Assembly (NCBI RefSeq): GCF_938010505.1
Contig: NZ_CALLVP010000049.1
Coordinates: forward strand, 1-18,396
Length of the DNA stretch: 18,396 nucleotides
Origin: an uncultured Veillonella sp.
Lineage (GTDB): Bacteria; Bacillota; Negativicutes; Veillonellales; Veillonellaceae
Direction: 5' to 3'
Numbering within the stretch: position 1 is the first letter of the stretch; each line of letters opens with the position of its first letter. The position numbers and the translations under genes were made by a program. Below are positions 1 through 7,163 of the stretch, piece after piece. Under the pieces are notes generated by a model. That model saw nothing but the letters and a program-made list of their open reading frames with translations, did no database searches and was not told the origin of the DNA.

Positions 1-68
1 GCAGTAACCTGATTATCTGTTGTATTCACAGTTCCTCCTAAAATTTTGTTCATTATTTTATTTAACAT
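1..68 (-). CDS. N-terminus of an unidentified protein, cut by the window edge
   Basis: An open frame runs on the minus strand from an ATG at 68 to the window edge and would encode MLNKIMNKILGGTVNTTDNQ and a little more. Too little is visible to name a family. The start is ambiguous. ATG at 68 has only a weak, distant AGGTGA upstream. An in-frame GTG at 29 has a perfect AGGAGG at 39-34 four bases before it, so the protein may begin at VNTTDN instead. The gene lies downstream of a long structured leader with its own terminator, which suggests it is controlled by transcription attenuation. Confidence 0.5.
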   Translation of the reverse strand, partial: MLNKIMNKILGGTVNTTDNQVT

Positions 69-343
69 AGTTTCTTTTCTCACCTATCACTTGAATTGAT
101 CTATGCCACGAGGAAATGCCACACAAAGAAAAAGGCGCTATTATACTAGCGTCTCGTCAAATGGGCGCAAAAATGCGCTATCAAATTTTGCCGTTCCTAG
201 TTTGTGTGCCATTTGCCGCAGCAAATGAGTATAGTGCACTATCAGATACGTCAGCCACAAAAGACTCATGTATTCGTCCCTATCCGATACGCAGTGCAAT
301 ATAGTCCGATCTGTTTTGATGAAAGCCTCGCTTTCATACGTTG
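69..343 (-). promoter_or_regulatory. structured 5' leader, candidate attenuator or riboswitch
   Basis: Between a sigma70-like promoter (349-377) and the start codon at 68 the minus strand can form a series of hairpins. In transcription order: a perfect 8-bp stem ATGAAAGC/GCTTTCAT (337-319); a long imperfect hairpin with TGCACT (298-293) pairing AGTGCA (240-235) and ATCGGATA (288-281) pairing TATCTGAT (248-241), with a small apical stem at 266-253; a perfect 7-bp stem CATTTGC/GCAAATG (227-210); GCGC/GCGC (178-165); and a terminator (153-125). TAGCG at 180-176 can pair with CGCTA at 151-147, the 5' arm of that terminator, so a competing antiterminator is possible. I could not match it to T-box, SAM, TPP, lysine, cobalamin, FMN, M-box or c-di-GMP consensus sequences that I know. 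Function and ligand are unknown. Confidence 0.55.
125..153 (-). terminator. intrinsic terminator inside the leader
   Basis: On the minus strand GACGCTA (153-147), loop GTATAA, TAGCGCC (140-134) form a stem with one A-C mismatch, followed by TTTTTCTTT. It lies before the start codon of the gene it precedes, as in attenuators, and after the stop of no upstream gene in this leader. Confidence 0.6.
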
Positions 344-348
344 TGCTC

Positions 349-377
349 ATTATAACATAAAAATAATATTAGCAAAA
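349..377 (-). promoter_or_regulatory. sigma70-like promoter of the structured leader
   Basis: Minus strand: a perfect TATAAT -10 at 354-349. The -35 is either TTTTGC at 377-372 (17-bp spacer) or TTGCTA at 375-370 (15-bp spacer). Transcription would begin near 343, giving a leader of about 275 nt before the ATG at 68. Confidence 0.55.
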
Positions 378-426
378 GAGTTCTACTATTGTTTCATTAA
401 AAGTAAAATGAACGCTCTCTACCATT

Positions 427-453
427 AAAAGGGCAGCTCAAAGCGAACCGCCC
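427..453 (-). terminator. intrinsic terminator after the DUF805 gene
   Basis: Minus strand: GGGCGGTTC (453-445), loop GCTTT, GAGCTGCCC (439-431), a 9-bp stem with two G-U pairs, followed by TTTT. It sits just downstream of the stop codon at 461. Confidence 0.75.
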
Positions 454-460
454 CCAATTG

Positions 461-1546
461 CTATTCTTTTTTTATCTTGGGCATTTCATTATAAAAGCCT
501 TCGATACGCCATTCACCATCTTCTTCAAGGAAAGATATATATCGCGTCATGTAACTTGCCTCAACGGCGCCTTCACCAGGCTTAGTGATTTGTAAATCCG
601 CCTCACAAATAATCCGCTTTCTATTATTTACAAAGCTAATCTGTTTCCACCGTAAAGGTCCCACAGTGATTTGCTTCGGTGCAGACTTCATGGATTCCAA
701 CCATTTTTGCTTTTCTACGGGATTTGTATTGCCTTGACTCGTAACATAGGTGAAAGCCTTGTCATAGTCCTTTTTATTCACCGCATCAAAATAGCCCTGT
801 ACCGCTGCCTGTGCAGCCTCCTCACTACCTTCACCAATAATAAGATTCGTAAGCCATCCACTTAGTTTGGTTTTATTATCTGGAGCCATAGAGCTAGAAG
901 AAACACCATATATACAAATGGCACTCACAAGCAATACAACAAGAATTTGAGTCGTTAAAGCACTGCTCGTAGGCGATACTTTCATAATAGCAGCTAATCG
1001 TTTATCAATAACGATATTCCTCAACGCCTCACCATATTGATTATCCTCTTGTTTTCCTTTCAAACACATGAAAACAAATAAAATTAATGGTCCAATAAGG
1101 GGGATTAGAAATAGAAATATAAGGGCACTACTTTTATCCGTGTCATGAAGGCGACGAACACATAGCGCAAGTAGGGGAATCAACGATAGAAGCCCAATGG
1201 TTATCAGTAAAAACCATGCAAAAAAGATTAAATAAACGCCTAGATTGAGTCCAACCGTAAGTCCATAAAAAACGGCTAGAATTCCAGCCATGACTAATAG
1301 CCATACCAACAGAAATCGAAAGAATTCCCCTCGAGAAGCCCGGCCATTTGCATCTATAAATTTACGACCTACTACGTAGAGAAATGTATCCTTATAACTT
1401 AGCTGATAATGAGCCAAAGGATAGATAATTTCCCCTTCCGGTGCAATTCGCTCAACCTCAACCAGTGTCGTATACTGACCGCATTTAGGACAGAACATAG
1501 CTGCCTCGTCACAATATTGACGGCAAGAGTCACAATAACGTTTCAT
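461..1546 (-). CDS. zinc-ribbon / DUF805 membrane protein with NTF2-like C-terminus
   Basis: A 361-residue membrane protein of unknown function. An N-terminal zinc ribbon (CDSCRQYC and CPKCG, residues 7-22) is followed by a DUF805 domain (about residues 50-180). DUF805 is recognised from the FIDANGRASRGEFFRF segment, several hydrophobic helices, and the diagnostic VRRLHDTDKSS motif with a following helix and a YGE tail. A further hydrophobic segment near residues 200-220 leads to a soluble region, AAQAAVQGYFDAVNKKDYDKAF onward, which resembles DUF4878/NTF2-like extracytoplasmic domains. The start ATG has AGGAGAA upstream. The gene lies 12 bp after the glycosylase-family gene and is probably cotranscribed with it. 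The cytoplasmic-ribbon/membrane/outside-domain layout suggests a sensing or envelope role; this is inference. Confidence 0.8.
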   Translation of the reverse strand: MKRYCDSCRQYCDEAAMFCPKCGQYTTLVEVERIAPEGEIIYPLAHYQLSYKDTFLYVVGRKFIDANGRASRGEFFRFLLVWLLVMAGILAVFYGLTVGLNLGVYLIFFAWFLLITIGLLSLIPLLALCVRRLHDTDKSSALIFLFLIPLIGPLILFVFMCLKGKQEDNQYGEALRNIVIDKRLAAIMKVSPTSSALTTQILVVLLVSAICIYGVSSSSMAPDNKTKLSGWLTNLIIGEGSEEAAQAAVQGYFDAVNKKDYDKAFTYVTSQGNTNPVEKQKWLESMKSAPKQITVGPLRWKQISFVNNRKRIICEADLQITKPGEGAVEASYMTRYISFLEEDGEWRIEGFYNEMPKIKKE

Positions 1547-1558
1547 ATCTATTCTCCT

Positions 1559-2356
1559 CTATCTCAATACGCGCTCTACAGCTTTAGCAAAGCCTTCACG
1601 ATATAAATTAGCTCCGCCGTTAGCAGGATGTCTAAGTCCGATAGCGGAAAGACCAAATCGACCCATCGTGTCAGCGGATTTTTGTCCTACCGCGAGTATG
1701 AGAGGCTCAGGTCCACCTAATTCAGCGTGTAGCTCCAACAACCGGTTCGTATAGTCCCAACCCAATTGTTGTTCTGTCTCTGTTGGTGTTCGGTTAGTAA
1801 GCGGTTCACCCGACTTATGAGGGTGAAAGGGAAATATATTCCACAGCAACGCATCGTACGGATCAATACCTTGTTCAATGATTGCGCTCCACACCACCGT
1901 GTCTGTAGGCTCGTTAAAACCTTGTTCCTGTTGAGTGCGCTTCAACATTGAACTCGTAGGTGAACTGGTCCGCTGTAACGTAATAGGCGTTATCTGATGA
2001 GCTCGAATCGCTTTATGTTTATCCAGTAACATACGCTCACAAGTAATAGCAATGCCCGAAAAGCGCCCGCCTTGATACCCAACCGCTTCAGCTACCACAA
2101 AGATGTTAGAGCGACCCAGCCGAGGCAACAAATAGGCTATCAAATTATTGCGACGTACCTGAGCCGCATCAAAATCAGGTTGAATAATTTCTAGTTCAGA
2201 ATTTACCTCGCCCCACGGATTGTGGGTAAGCTCACCCCTGTATTGACCGAGCCAATCTACAAACTGCTGTACTTTTTCCACTCGCTTCACATCAAACGAC
2301 GCAAGATATACATCAAAATCCATCGTTTTTGCTTCATCTAATTCAAATAAGGACAT
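1559..2356 (-). CDS. uracil-DNA glycosylase superfamily protein
   Basis: A 265-residue protein of the uracil-DNA glycosylase (UDG) fold, whose known members remove uracil or other damaged bases from DNA. The nucleotide-pocket segment reads AEAVGYQGGRFSG (89-101), a central WNIFPFHP motif lies at 172-179, and the DNA-intercalation-type loop is RHPANGGAN (242-250). The first motif lacks the catalytic aspartate or asparagine layout of classical Ung or MUG, and there are no obvious iron-sulfur cysteines as in family 4/5, so substrate and activity are uncertain. ATG at 2356 is preceded by GGAGGG at good spacing. It is the first gene of a likely two-gene unit with the DUF805 gene; no functional link between them is evident. 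Confidence 0.8.
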   Translation of the reverse strand: MSLFELDEAKTMDFDVYLASFDVKRVEKVQQFVDWLGQYRGELTHNPWGEVNSELEIIQPDFDAAQVRRNNLIAYLLPRLGRSNIFVVAEAVGYQGGRFSGIAITCERMLLDKHKAIRAHQITPITLQRTSSPTSSMLKRTQQEQGFNEPTDTVVWSAIIEQGIDPYDALLWNIFPFHPHKSGEPLTNRTPTETEQQLGWDYTNRLLELHAELGGPEPLILAVGQKSADTMGRFGLSAIGLRHPANGGANLYREGFAKAVERVLR

Positions 2357-2699
2357 AGTCCCTCCAAAGTTTATATCCTACAAAACCATACATTAAGCAC
2401 TTCTTTATATGCTGTATTTCTTTATATATTGTATTTCTTTATATGCTGTATTTATACACTATAACTTATATAACTATATATACTATCAATATATCTATAA
2501 TACCTAATGATTACACATATTGTATAAGAATAATATTGTATTCATATTACCATGTATTTCTGAAGATTTAATGCAGAATATAAATGAATTTGATGCCAAA
2601 TATTGATGGATCTAATGTAGAGTCTCGATATATTTGATACAGAGTATCCATGCAAAGCAGACAAAAAGTAGATAGGAAGAAATTGTATATAAAAATCGC
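2357..2699. other. AT-rich intergenic region
   Basis: Very AT-rich sequence between the glycosylase-family start and the ABC ATPase stop. It must hold the promoter for the glycosylase gene, but I see no convincing -35/-10 pair, only several TATAAA-like strings. Apart from the 17-bp tandem repeats at 2401-2451 I see no gene, RNA or clear terminator for the ABC operon. Confidence 0.5.
2401..2451. repeat. three tandem copies of a 17-bp AT-rich unit
   Basis: TTCTTTATATGCTGTAT at 2401-2417 and 2435-2451 are identical. The middle copy at 2418-2434 (TTCTTTATATATTGTAT) differs at two positions. The array lies about 45-95 bp upstream of the glycosylase-family start codon, so it could affect that promoter. 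It may equally be a simple replication-slippage repeat. Confidence 0.85.
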
Positions 2700-3473
2700 T
2701 TAAATATAAAACTCGATTTTGTCTTCTTTGGCGAGTTGGAATTGTTCAAATATGTGGTTTCGAATATTGACGAAGGACGCCGAAGTCCGGTCCGTCCTAT
2801 CAATGAGATTGACAGGGATGATTGTTTGCACCCGTCCCGGATTAGCGGCTAGGACCACAACGCGGTCCGCAAGGACTACAGCCTCTTCGATATCATGCGT
2901 AACAAATACGACCGTTTTACCCTCTTCACGGCAGATGCGGGAGATTTCGTCCTGCAAATTGATGCGTGTCAACGCATCGAGGGCCCCTAGCGGCTCGTCC
3001 ATGAAGATAATATCCGGATCCACCGCTAGCGCCCGCGCAATGGAAACACGTTGCTGCATCCCGCCGGACAACTCCGCCGGATAACGATTGCGCGCATGAT
3101 CAAGCCCCACCATTTTCACGTATTTATCAATGATAGCAGGTCGCTCTTCCTTCGGTACATTCTTGCTTTCAAGGCCCAGTTCAATATTGCTTTCCACCGT
3201 TCGCCACGGTAACAGTCCGTAATTCTGAAAAACCGTTACATACCGCAGTTGGGGTGCTTTCACCTCTGTGCCATCAATGGTAATAGAACCCGAGGTAACG
3301 AGCTCAAAGCCTGCCATAGCATTTAAAAGCGTACTTTTACCGGACCCGGATGGACCTAAGAGACAAATAAATTCACCTCGTTCAATGTCCAGATTAATAT
3401 TCTCAAGGATGGTGAGCGGTTCTCCATCTTTCATAAATTCCTTATATGCATCGCGCACCGAAATGTAACCCAT
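2700..3473 (-). CDS. ABC importer ATPase, SsuB/TauB/NrtD-type
   Basis: A 257-residue cytoplasmic ATPase that energises the importer encoded with it. All ABC motifs are intact: Walker A GPSGSGKST (40-48), Q-loop Gln83 in QNYGLLPW, signature LSGGMQQR (135-142), Walker B IIFMDE (155-160) followed by the LGALD D-loop, and switch His193 in VTHD. The QNYGLLPW Q-loop and overall length fit the nitrate/sulfonate/taurine importer family. ATG at 3473 has AGGAGGTGG upstream. It is last in the operon, 11 bp after the permease gene. Its sequence is noticeably GC-rich compared with flanking genes (about 58-60% in the 60-base lines I counted). The substrate cannot be read from the ATPase. Confidence 0.9.
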   Translation of the reverse strand: MGYISVRDAYKEFMKDGEPLTILENINLDIERGEFICLLGPSGSGKSTLLNAMAGFELVTSGSITIDGTEVKAPQLRYVTVFQNYGLLPWRTVESNIELGLESKNVPKEERPAIIDKYVKMVGLDHARNRYPAELSGGMQQRVSIARALAVDPDIIFMDEPLGALDALTRINLQDEISRICREEGKTVVFVTHDIEEAVVLADRVVVLAANPGRVQTIIPVNLIDRTDRTSASFVNIRNHIFEQFQLAKEDKIEFYI

Positions 3474-3484
3474 ACGTCCACCTC

Positions 3485-4237
3485 CTATTTCTCAATGCCC
3501 CAACGTCTATAAATCCATTTTTCGATGAGGGACACGCCCCAATCCAGCAAAAGTCCCACAAAGCCAATCGTCAGAATCGCCACCATCAAAAGGTCGTTGC
3601 GCAAATTGTTCCGCATATCGATGATGAGGAATCCAAGACCCGTCTGGGAGCCTACCATTTCCCCCGTCACCAGGAATATCCACGCCGTACCGAGTGCGAT
3701 GTGAAGTCCCGATGCAATACCCGGAAACACCGCGGGCAATACGATTTTAAATAACAATTCCGGCTGCTTGATACCAAAATTTCGAGCCACCTTGATATAT
3801 ACGGGATCGATATTCTGAATCGCCGACACCGTGGACAATAAAACCGGGAAAAACGCCGCAATAAAGATGATAACGATGGCAGGCGCTTGACCGATACCGA
3901 AGAACAGAACGATAAACGGCAACCATGCCACCGGTGAAATAGGACGAAGCACCTGAACGATAGGATTAATATAGTTCCAAATGCCCCTATACCAACCTAA
4001 AATAAGGCCTAAGAACACACCGGCTACGACAGAAATGATATAGCCGATGAAAAAGCGCACCAAACTGTCCGCAATATCCTTGAACAATACGCCGTCCCTG
4101 ATAAGTTCTCCAAACCCGAGCAGCACCTTGTACGGCGTCGGTAGTAGGGCTTCGTTAAATCCACCGAGGCGGACAACCAGCTCCCAAATCAGCCAGACCG
4201 CGATGAACGCCCCCGGCACATATGTGTATTTTTTCAT
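3485..4237 (-). CDS. ABC importer permease, SsuC/TauC/NrtB-type
   Basis: A 250-residue inner-membrane permease of the binding-protein-dependent transport family (BPD_transp_1). It shows about six hydrophobic helices and the EAA coupling loop near residues 149-182, around NFGIKQPELLFKIVLPAVFP, which docks on the ATPase. The segment PTPYKVLLGFGELI near the N-terminus is typical of SsuC/TauC relatives. It is the middle gene of the operon, with 10-11 bp gaps on both sides and GGGGGT upstream of its ATG. It shares the elevated GC of its neighbours. The substrate is not identifiable: sulfonate, nitrate/bicarbonate-like anions and thiamine precursors are all handled by this family. Confidence 0.9.
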   Translation of the reverse strand: MKKYTYVPGAFIAVWLIWELVVRLGGFNEALLPTPYKVLLGFGELIRDGVLFKDIADSLVRFFIGYIISVVAGVFLGLILGWYRGIWNYINPIVQVLRPISPVAWLPFIVLFFGIGQAPAIVIIFIAAFFPVLLSTVSAIQNIDPVYIKVARNFGIKQPELLFKIVLPAVFPGIASGLHIALGTAWIFLVTGEMVGSQTGLGFLIIDMRNNLRNDLLMVAILTIGFVGLLLDWGVSLIEKWIYRRWGIEK

Positions 4238-4247
4238 GGTCTACCCC

Positions 4248-5201
4248 CTATGGCAACAGCGATGTATCTACAAACTCCGAATAACTCGGCACCTTTTTAA
4301 TCAAATCGACATGAGTCATGTGATGCACGAGCGCATTATAACGATCCTCGGTGAGGGCCAAATCTCCAAACCCAATCACCTGCAAGGAACGCTCGATAAC
4401 AGGATCCTTAAACTTCATATATTTCAAGGCAATTTCCTTTTGCGCCTCCGGATGCTCATCTAAATATTTACCTGCATCGAGATAGGCTTTTGTGAAAGCC
4501 TTCGCCAAATCGTGATGTTCATCCACGAATTGTCCGTTGAATACGAGGGCACAGCAGATATTGTCATGCCATAAGTGATCAGGGTCTTCAAAGACCTTTC
4601 CCGTCCCCATTTCTATGGCAAGAGAACCGAAAGGCTCAGCCACGCTATACCCAGCGATTTGACCGACCGATAATGCGGACGGCATTTCAGGAGGACTCAT
4701 CTCCACTATCTGCACATCCTTCTCACTAAGCCCCGCCCGTTCAAGCATGAAGTCTACGAGAATCTTTTGTGTAGATTGCTTATGAGGGATGGCAAAGGAT
4801 TTGCCTTTCAGATCCTGTACAGAGTTAATATCGTTATTTACAACGATAATGTTGCCTTCCGTATGACCTAATGCCGCTGCGCGCACATCAATACCCTGTT
4901 CGCGAGCCTTTACTCCCAGTTCAACGAGAACGGCTGCAGCATCTACTTTACCGGTGTTGAGCGCATCCATGAGTTCCGGCCAGGAACCGTATTTAACAAG
5001 CTCTACATGAACGGGACCATCTGCCGTCTCCAATTCCTTCGTAGCAAATACGAGCAGCGCATGAGTAATCGGTAAATACGCAACGCGCACAGTTTTTAAT
5101 TCTCGGTCGGTCTTCGGTTTACTGTATTCATAATAACCATACGCCAACCCACTTACTATCAACAGCACGATAGCCATGATTAGATACCAAGTTTTCTTCA
5201 T
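4248..5201 (-). CDS. ABC importer substrate-binding protein, SsuA/NMT1 family
   Basis: A 317-residue extracytoplasmic binding protein of the SsuA/TauA/NMT1-THI5-like fold. A hydrophobic N-terminal segment (about residues 5-24) acts as signal peptide or membrane anchor; no lipobox cysteine follows, unlike most Firmicute binding proteins. Family signs include RVAYLPITHALLVF (start of lobe 1), GKVDAAAVL, the LKGKSFAIPHKQSTQKILVD segment that normally lines the ligand cleft, and the lobe-2 return near GYSVAEPFGS. It is the first gene of the ABC operon, starting at ATG 5201 with GAGGGG upstream, and follows a strong operator-associated promoter at 5321-5376. The ligand is unknown. Confidence 0.88.
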   Translation of the reverse strand: MKKTWYLIMAIVLLIVSGLAYGYYEYSKPKTDRELKTVRVAYLPITHALLVFATKELETADGPVHVELVKYGSWPELMDALNTGKVDAAAVLVELGVKAREQGIDVRAAALGHTEGNIIVVNNDINSVQDLKGKSFAIPHKQSTQKILVDFMLERAGLSEKDVQIVEMSPPEMPSALSVGQIAGYSVAEPFGSLAIEMGTGKVFEDPDHLWHDNICCALVFNGQFVDEHHDLAKAFTKAYLDAGKYLDEHPEAQKEIALKYMKFKDPVIERSLQVIGFGDLALTEDRYNALVHHMTHVDLIKKVPSYSEFVDTSLLP

Positions 5202-5320
5202 AATGTCCCCTCTTTCTACCTCACAACAAGGGGCGTTTATGACTCATGTCACTTTTCGCATTTTTCTAAACCTTAGATGAAATCAGGCTTTAGAACACCT
5301 CGTCTTTTAAACTTAATATA

Positions 5321-5376
5321 ACCTACTATATCAATATGTATTAATTATGTCAATAAATCATATTAATATTGTAGGT
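5321..5376. promoter_or_regulatory. 18-bp inverted repeat, probable operator of the ABC operon
   Basis: ACCTACTATATCAATATG at 5321-5338 matches the reverse complement of 5359-5376 (ACCTACAATATTAATATG) at 16 of 18 positions. The left arm covers the -10 box and the -35 lies in the 20-bp spacer, so a dimeric protein bound here would block RNA polymerase. A further partial copy, ATATCAATATG, lies at 5398-5408, 70 bp from the corresponding bases of the left arm. The regulator is unknown. Confidence 0.6.
5325..5353 (-). promoter_or_regulatory. sigma70 promoter of the ABC operon
   Basis: Minus strand: perfect -35 TTGACA (5353-5348), 17-bp spacer, -10 TATAGT (5330-5325). Transcription would start near 5318, about 117 nt before the binding-protein ATG at 5201. 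Confidence 0.75.
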
Positions 5377-5462
5377 GTTATTATTTATGTACGAAAAATA
5401 TCAATATGCACAGAATCATATTCTCTTTAAACAAGCATTTAATTAAGAATGACAAACATAAC

Positions 5463-5499
5463 AAAAAACAGGTAGCATCCGTTGGATGCTACCTGTTTT
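5463..5499 (-). terminator. strong, potentially bidirectional intrinsic terminator
   Basis: A perfect 16-bp inverted repeat (5465-5480 and 5484-5499, core CAGGTAGCATCC) with loop GTT. On the minus strand it ends in a run of six T after the glycosyltransferase stop at 5522. The other strand ends in TTTT, so it may also act the other way. Confidence 0.9.
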
Positions 5500-5521
5500 A
5501 ATATTTATTAACTTTTCACAA

Positions 5522-7153
5522 TTATTTGAATAAAGTCTTTTTATTTAATATGTAAACTTCAGATGTACCGGCTTCACTAAACTCAGATACATGTGGATAA
5601 ATAGAGGATTGACGGAAGTGCTTAATTTCACCTTTTGGAACAATTAACATAATCGGCTTACCAGATTCAATAGTCTTGTTAAATTCTGCTTCACTTACTT
5701 GTTCCATGAGGTATTTCTTCTGCCATTCAGCACTACGTTTTTTTAATTTATCTCGATCATCCCAGCGACTTTCATCACCATTAATTTTAATAACCTTATG
5801 ACCTGTATAGTACACAACCGCCGTACTATATCCATTATAGTAATAAACATCTCCTTCATAGGAGTCTACCACCGGAACAACGTCAATATTACTACGTTGC
5901 TTAACGAATGGCTCTAAGCCTTCTATAACAACTATAGAAGATATAACCATCGTACCAAGAACAATGATTGTTACTAGACGATATCCTCTTCTCGTATACC
6001 ACGCATAAAGCATAAGCAATGCTGCAGTGGCAACCACTACATAGAGCAAGAAATAGAAGCCCCATGGTGCGAAGAAAGATCCTGCTACATAAGCAATCCA
6101 CAGAAGCAACGTCGGCCCCATTATAATCCATTTTAAGGCTCTAGATTTACCTTTACGAATAAGCTTCATAACGCCCAAAGCACCGATAGCGCTAAATGGG
6201 ACCAGGCTAACAAAAGTATATAGTGGATATTTGGTAGCCATTAACGTGTAGAATAAAATAATCCCTACACCCCAAGTCATATTATAGATAAAACCTGTGT
6301 GGCGTTGTTTGAAACCATCGATTATACCGTAAATAACGGCACCGGTCCACGGCATAGATGCTCCAAGGAAGATAGCGAGATAATACCACCACACATTATC
6401 TTCTGGATGCTCCGATTGAGTAGCACGAGTCACATTATGAAGCCCTAAGAAGCCATTGATAAAGTCTTGACCATGAACGCTGTACATGTACATATACCAT
6501 GGCAAACAGACTACACAAAAGGCTAAAGTTCCACGCCAATCGAAGATGGCTTTCACCATAGACCAAGAACGATTAATACCTGCAAAAACAAGCAGAATCA
6601 TACCTGGCAACACAATCGCTACAGGACCTTTAGTGAGTACGCCTAACGCAGCGAATACATAGGCCACAATCATGGCATACGGTTTCTGTTCCACCAGCCC
6701 CTTGTAGGAGTAAATCATGACCATCAATGTCGTATAAAGGAGCACCATGTCCGTAATAACGCCATGAGCTACGGTCCAGAACATAAGAGATGTACCTAGA
6801 ACGGATGCCCCAATGAGACCAAGTGCCCACTTACCGCTCATAGTACGCGTAGATTGATACATGGTCGCCACAGACAAAGCGCCGAAAATAGCACTCGGTA
6901 AGCGCACTACCCAATCAGCAATTCCAAAGATTTTAAAGCTAAAAGCAATGAGCCAATAAATCATGATTGGTTTATCATACCAATAAATACCATAAATTTG
7001 AGGAGACAGCCAATCACCAGAAAGGACCATTTCCTTTGCCGTTAATGCATAATTAGATTCAACGGGATCTGTAACAGGCAACATATTATTGCCAAACATA
7101 TAGAACACTAACCACACAATAAAGACGACGGGAGTCAAGCGAGAGAGTTTCAT
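5522..7153 (-). CDS. GT39 family ArnT/PMT-like glycosyltransferase
   Basis: A 543-residue polytopic membrane protein of the ArnT/dolichyl-phosphate-mannose mannosyltransferase superfamily. Relatives transfer a sugar from a polyprenyl-phosphate carrier to lipid A, protein or glycan outside the cytoplasmic membrane. The first outer loop carries the diagnostic acidic motif DPVESNYALTAKEM (from residue 29), with the presumed catalytic/metal-binding acids, then YWYDKPIMIYW (57-67) and a second loop AHGVITDMVLLYTT (Asp135). About eleven or twelve hydrophobic helices are followed by a soluble C-terminal domain from about residue 420, as in ArnT. The gene lies 10 bp after the dedA-like gene and is probably cotranscribed; it ends at a strong terminator. 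Acceptor and sugar cannot be read from sequence. Confidence 0.85.
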   Translation of the reverse strand: MKLSRLTPVVFIVWLVFYMFGNNMLPVTDPVESNYALTAKEMVLSGDWLSPQIYGIYWYDKPIMIYWLIAFSFKIFGIADWVVRLPSAIFGALSVATMYQSTRTMSGKWALGLIGASVLGTSLMFWTVAHGVITDMVLLYTTLMVMIYSYKGLVEQKPYAMIVAYVFAALGVLTKGPVAIVLPGMILLVFAGINRSWSMVKAIFDWRGTLAFCVVCLPWYMYMYSVHGQDFINGFLGLHNVTRATQSEHPEDNVWWYYLAIFLGASMPWTGAVIYGIIDGFKQRHTGFIYNMTWGVGIILFYTLMATKYPLYTFVSLVPFSAIGALGVMKLIRKGKSRALKWIIMGPTLLLWIAYVAGSFFAPWGFYFLLYVVVATAALLMLYAWYTRRGYRLVTIIVLGTMVISSIVVIEGLEPFVKQRSNIDVVPVVDSYEGDVYYYNGYSTAVVYYTGHKVIKINGDESRWDDRDKLKKRSAEWQKKYLMEQVSEAEFNKTIESGKPIMLIVPKGEIKHFRQSSIYPHVSEFSEAGTSEVYILNKKTLFK

Positions 7154-7163
7154 AAGTCCCTCC

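Noticed and set aside
69..343. T-box reading of the structured leader
   Set aside because: No T-box antiterminator consensus (UGGNACCGCG-like) and no specifier-type stem I were found.
2401..2451. Tandem repeats as a CRISPR array
   Set aside because: Units are contiguous with no unique spacers, and no cas genes are present.
2612..2803. 63-codon minus-strand frame overlapping the ABC ATPase stop region
   Set aside because: Overlaps the end of the clear ATPase gene in another frame and has no ribosome binding site or homology that I recognise.
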